In this document: in pieces, positions 61,281 through 64,000 of the stretch
Layout of the letters: the number at the start of each line of letters is the position of its first letter
Position numbering within the stretch: the first letter of the stretch is position 1
Assembly (NCBI RefSeq): GCF_028389875.1
Contig: NC_084702.1
Coordinates: 66,003,582-66,067,581, forward strand
Direction of reading: 5' to 3'
DNA: 64,000 bases
From: Rhea pennata
Lineage: Eukaryota > Chordata > Aves > Rheiformes > Rheidae
Position numbers and translations under genes: made by a program
Notes under the pieces: model-generated
What the model was told of the DNA's origin: nothing
Databases searched by the model: none
What the model saw: only the letters and a program-made list of their open reading frames with translations

Positions 61281-64000
61281 CCGTTGTAACTAGCGGGGCG
61301 GATACCTAAACCTTGCCAACCACACTCGCTCTGTTTTTTTTTTTTTGTTTGTTTTGTTTTTTGTTTTTTGTTTTTTTCCGGTCTAGGATGACAAATTAAA
61401 CTTTCCTCAACTTAATTTTACTGTGATTTAAGTTCACAGTTTGTTCCTCGGTATCTTGTTAAATTCTGCTGGTGATTTGTATGCTTTAGGAAGCACTTTT
61501 GTCCTCTTCCTTCCCCAGCCGCCGCCTCCACGCCCTCGCACCAGGCATAATAAACTGACCCCAAAATATTTTATTTACTAGTCCTTCACGTTGTTTTACT
61601 TCGATCTGATTTTTTTTCTGGGAGATGCTATGCTATAGGTTTTATCTTGTGTCTTAAACCTTAATTGTATTTGTTGAAGTTTTTCGTATGTGTTAATTTC
61701 CAGTACCAAATAATATTTTAGCAGATTGTAGAAATACAAGGAATCAATGTGGTCTTTTGACTTTTTGGATAAAGGAGATGGTAGAATTTTGTTGCACTAA
61801 TTCCTATATATATTCATGCACCTGGTAACTTGTTACTAAATTGTAGCAAAAATTTTGGAGAGCAGTAGTATTTCTAAAAGTTTATTTAGCTGTTGGCTTT
61901 CTGTTTTGCTCTCGTTCTTACAGGGTAATTTGAAAGGCCTTTTAATGTCAGGTGTTTTCCCACACACATGCTTATAGGGCTGGTATACTAAATATCTTCT
62001 GTCAATAATTTATGATGTCAGCTGTGGGGTTTTTTTATGTTTTATCAGATGAGGTGAGATATGTCAGCAAAATTGCATTTTGTGGGTATAGACAGATTAT
62101 GCTTGATATTTTACTATATCAGCTATTGTGTGCATACGGTTTATGCAAACCCAGCCTAAATATTTCCTTAAGTATATTAACTGGACTCATGGTCTTTAGT
62201 TGTGGAGTTAGCTTTCTAAGCATTCTTGTGTAATACAACTATTTCCAAATTTCCTGTTTTAATAATAAGAATCTGAGCTCCAAGCTAGAGGTAATACTCC
62301 TGTTGTGCTACGTACAAATACGATATTCCCGTTTATGGTCTGTAGTGGTTTGATCCTTTAGAGGTTTGAAGGAGTGACAGCATACTGTGTTTTAGGTGAC
62401 TGTATTCCAAGACAAAGAATATATGCAGATATTAATATTATTAGCATAATCCCCTTTTTCTGAAAATTATTAAATCATGTATGCAATCTCACAGGAAGTA
62501 GTACTTTTGTCTATGTAATACTTTCGCGTGGAAGTTAAGCTGTAGGATTTCTGTTCAGTATTTTGTATTTGGAATTAACAGTTTGGAAAAAACAATCAAG
62601 ATTTTGTTTCACGAAGTAGAAGAAACTGATAATTCCATTAACGCTGTGCTTTGTAAAATTTATAGTATGGAAAAAACTGTTGACGCTTTCTTGGAGTATT
62701 TTGTAAGCAGTTCGAAAAACATTATTATTCTGACAAAAATATAGTTTCTAATTTTAAATTAAAGAAAGAGATTTAGTTGAATGGAGTTTATGCTGCTGCT
62801 TTGATTTGTCACACTTGACCTGTAGCATATTTATACCTACACTGTTGTGCCTGGGAATGTGACTTGTTTTTGTACAGAGAGTAGTCATTTTTATCTGTAA
62901 AAGTCTGCAGACTGTTTAGAAAGAATAGTTATGCCAGCAGTGCTGGCCCTTCTCACTAAGGTAGTCCAAACCTGAGTTTAGCTTCCTGTTCTGTGTTCCT
63001 GCTCAAAGACACCCAGCTTGTTTTCTAGTTGGCATTCTTGCCTTTATTTCATTTGTGGTGAATAATTCTCAAAGGTGGTATTCATTTAGGAATCTTCTTT
63101 TAAGTTCATAGTGATTTTCCTATATGTTTTACGTACGTGTATATAATACTAGTAGCATAGCAGTGTAAGACTATAGAACTGACACAGACCTCTGTTGCTT
63201 TTTGAATTTATACATCTCTGCTTATCTATACTAAAATTATTAATTGATGGGATTAAATTAAAAAGTATCATTGGATGTGACTTGTATTATGTTTCATTAG
63301 AGCAGGAATCTTTAAGGCACATGGCTACAAGGAAAAATCTGTTCAAATAAATTCTTGATATTTTAAAATGCAATTCCTTAAAATAGAAGGCTGAAAACGC
63401 ACTTTTCTGACTTTATGGCATTGATTTTATTATTTTTGTTTTTTCCATCTTTATTTGTGCCTTTCTGTTATGTTACAGCCTGATTTTTTTTTCTTTCTGC
63501 AGATCTTCTAGGCTCTAGTTGAACTTCTAGATCTCAAGTTACTTTCAGCTTAATTATATTTACTCAGGAATTCATTAGAAAGATGTTGCTTCCTTCTGTA
63601 TCTTGAGTATTCAATTTTCATGCATGTTTTGTAGAGAGTTAAAAGCTTTTTGTAGTCTCTGTCCTTACTATTGCCTCTGTTCTTTTATTTAGGTGTGGAA
63701 TGAACTGGGCAAAATCTTTCCTACATTGATGGAACTGGACAGGATTCAGCAGCCACAGAGGTACAACTCTGAGGCTTAGACCACATTTCCTACTGGAATA
63801 AGTCAAGGCAGCTGGAATGGAGGGGGGGAGAAAATAATAAAGTATCCTCCTAGTTCCAGGGTAAGTTTGGCTCTGAATGTTCGAATGCTTTTTAAGGATA
63901 TGTTGCTGCATCAGTTCTCCCTAGAGAGGAGGCTTGTACAGGATTTATCTAGGTCTCAAATCTGATCTGATGTGATGGCTGTATTGAAGTAATACTTTTA
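61281..64000. other. Downstream region, presumed TMEM267 intron 1
   Basis: AT-rich, with no protein-coding exon recognised. It starts with a T/G tract (61332-61378). The only splice-flanked segment of note is 63693-63760. Confidence 0.5.
63693..63760 (+). other. Possible untranslated exon (weak)
   Basis: 68 bp between a good acceptor (pyrimidine-rich, TTTAG|GTGTGG) and a donor (CAGAG|GTACAA). It is open in one frame (VWNELGKIFPTLMELDRIQQ...) but resembles no TMEM267 sequence I know. It could be a 5'UTR exon or chance. Confidence 0.18.

Overview
This is nuclear DNA of a bird: AT-rich intergenic and intronic sequence, GT/AG-spliced genes, CpG-island promoters, and CR1 retroelements including a tRNA-Ile-headed SINE with a CR1-type tail. 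Such SINEs are best known from songbirds, so a passerine is possible, but I cannot fix the species. The gene order matches, as I recall it, human 5p12 (TMEM267 - C5orf34 - PAIP1 - NNT). In birds that block lies on the Z chromosome. Nothing bacterial, no CRISPR array and no organelle DNA is present.

Layout. (1) 1 to about 20,200, minus strand: the 5' part of NNT, mitochondrial proton-translocating NAD(P) transhydrogenase. Coding exons 2-13 are present and encode residues 1-621. The remaining C-terminal third lies beyond the left edge. The non-coding first exon should sit in the CpG island at about 19.2-20.2 kb. (2) 21,533-43,973, plus strand: complete PAIP1, 11 exons, 480 residues, with its own CpG island. 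NNT and PAIP1 are head to head less than 3 kb apart. (3) 48,143-60,068, plus strand: complete ortholog of human C5orf34, 12 exons, 620 residues, with a CpG-island promoter. (4) From about 60.64 kb, plus strand: a strong CpG island that by synteny should be the promoter and non-coding first exon of TMEM267, whose coding exons would lie past the right edge.

Exon boundaries were read by hand. Every listed exon has a GT donor and AG acceptor, except the terminal coding ends and the uncertain NNT exon 1. Reading phase carries through each gene with no stop codon. The three genes share no pathway: NNT makes mitochondrial NADPH, PAIP1 stimulates cap-dependent translation through PABP, eIF4A and eIF3, and C5orf34 is poorly characterised. 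Their adjacency looks like conserved synteny.

The non-coding remainder holds a 5' CR1 fragment carrying a small internal inversion, a CR1 3' tail, the SINE, two exact tandem duplications (149 bp and 30 bp), a palindrome cluster, a compound pentanucleotide repeat in the NNT CpG island, and many homopolymer or T/G tracts. I found no new multi-gene system. The most useful leads are the CR1 micro-inversion, the head-to-head promoter region, the GC-rich island in C5orf34 intron 2 and an unidentified block in C5orf34 intron 11.
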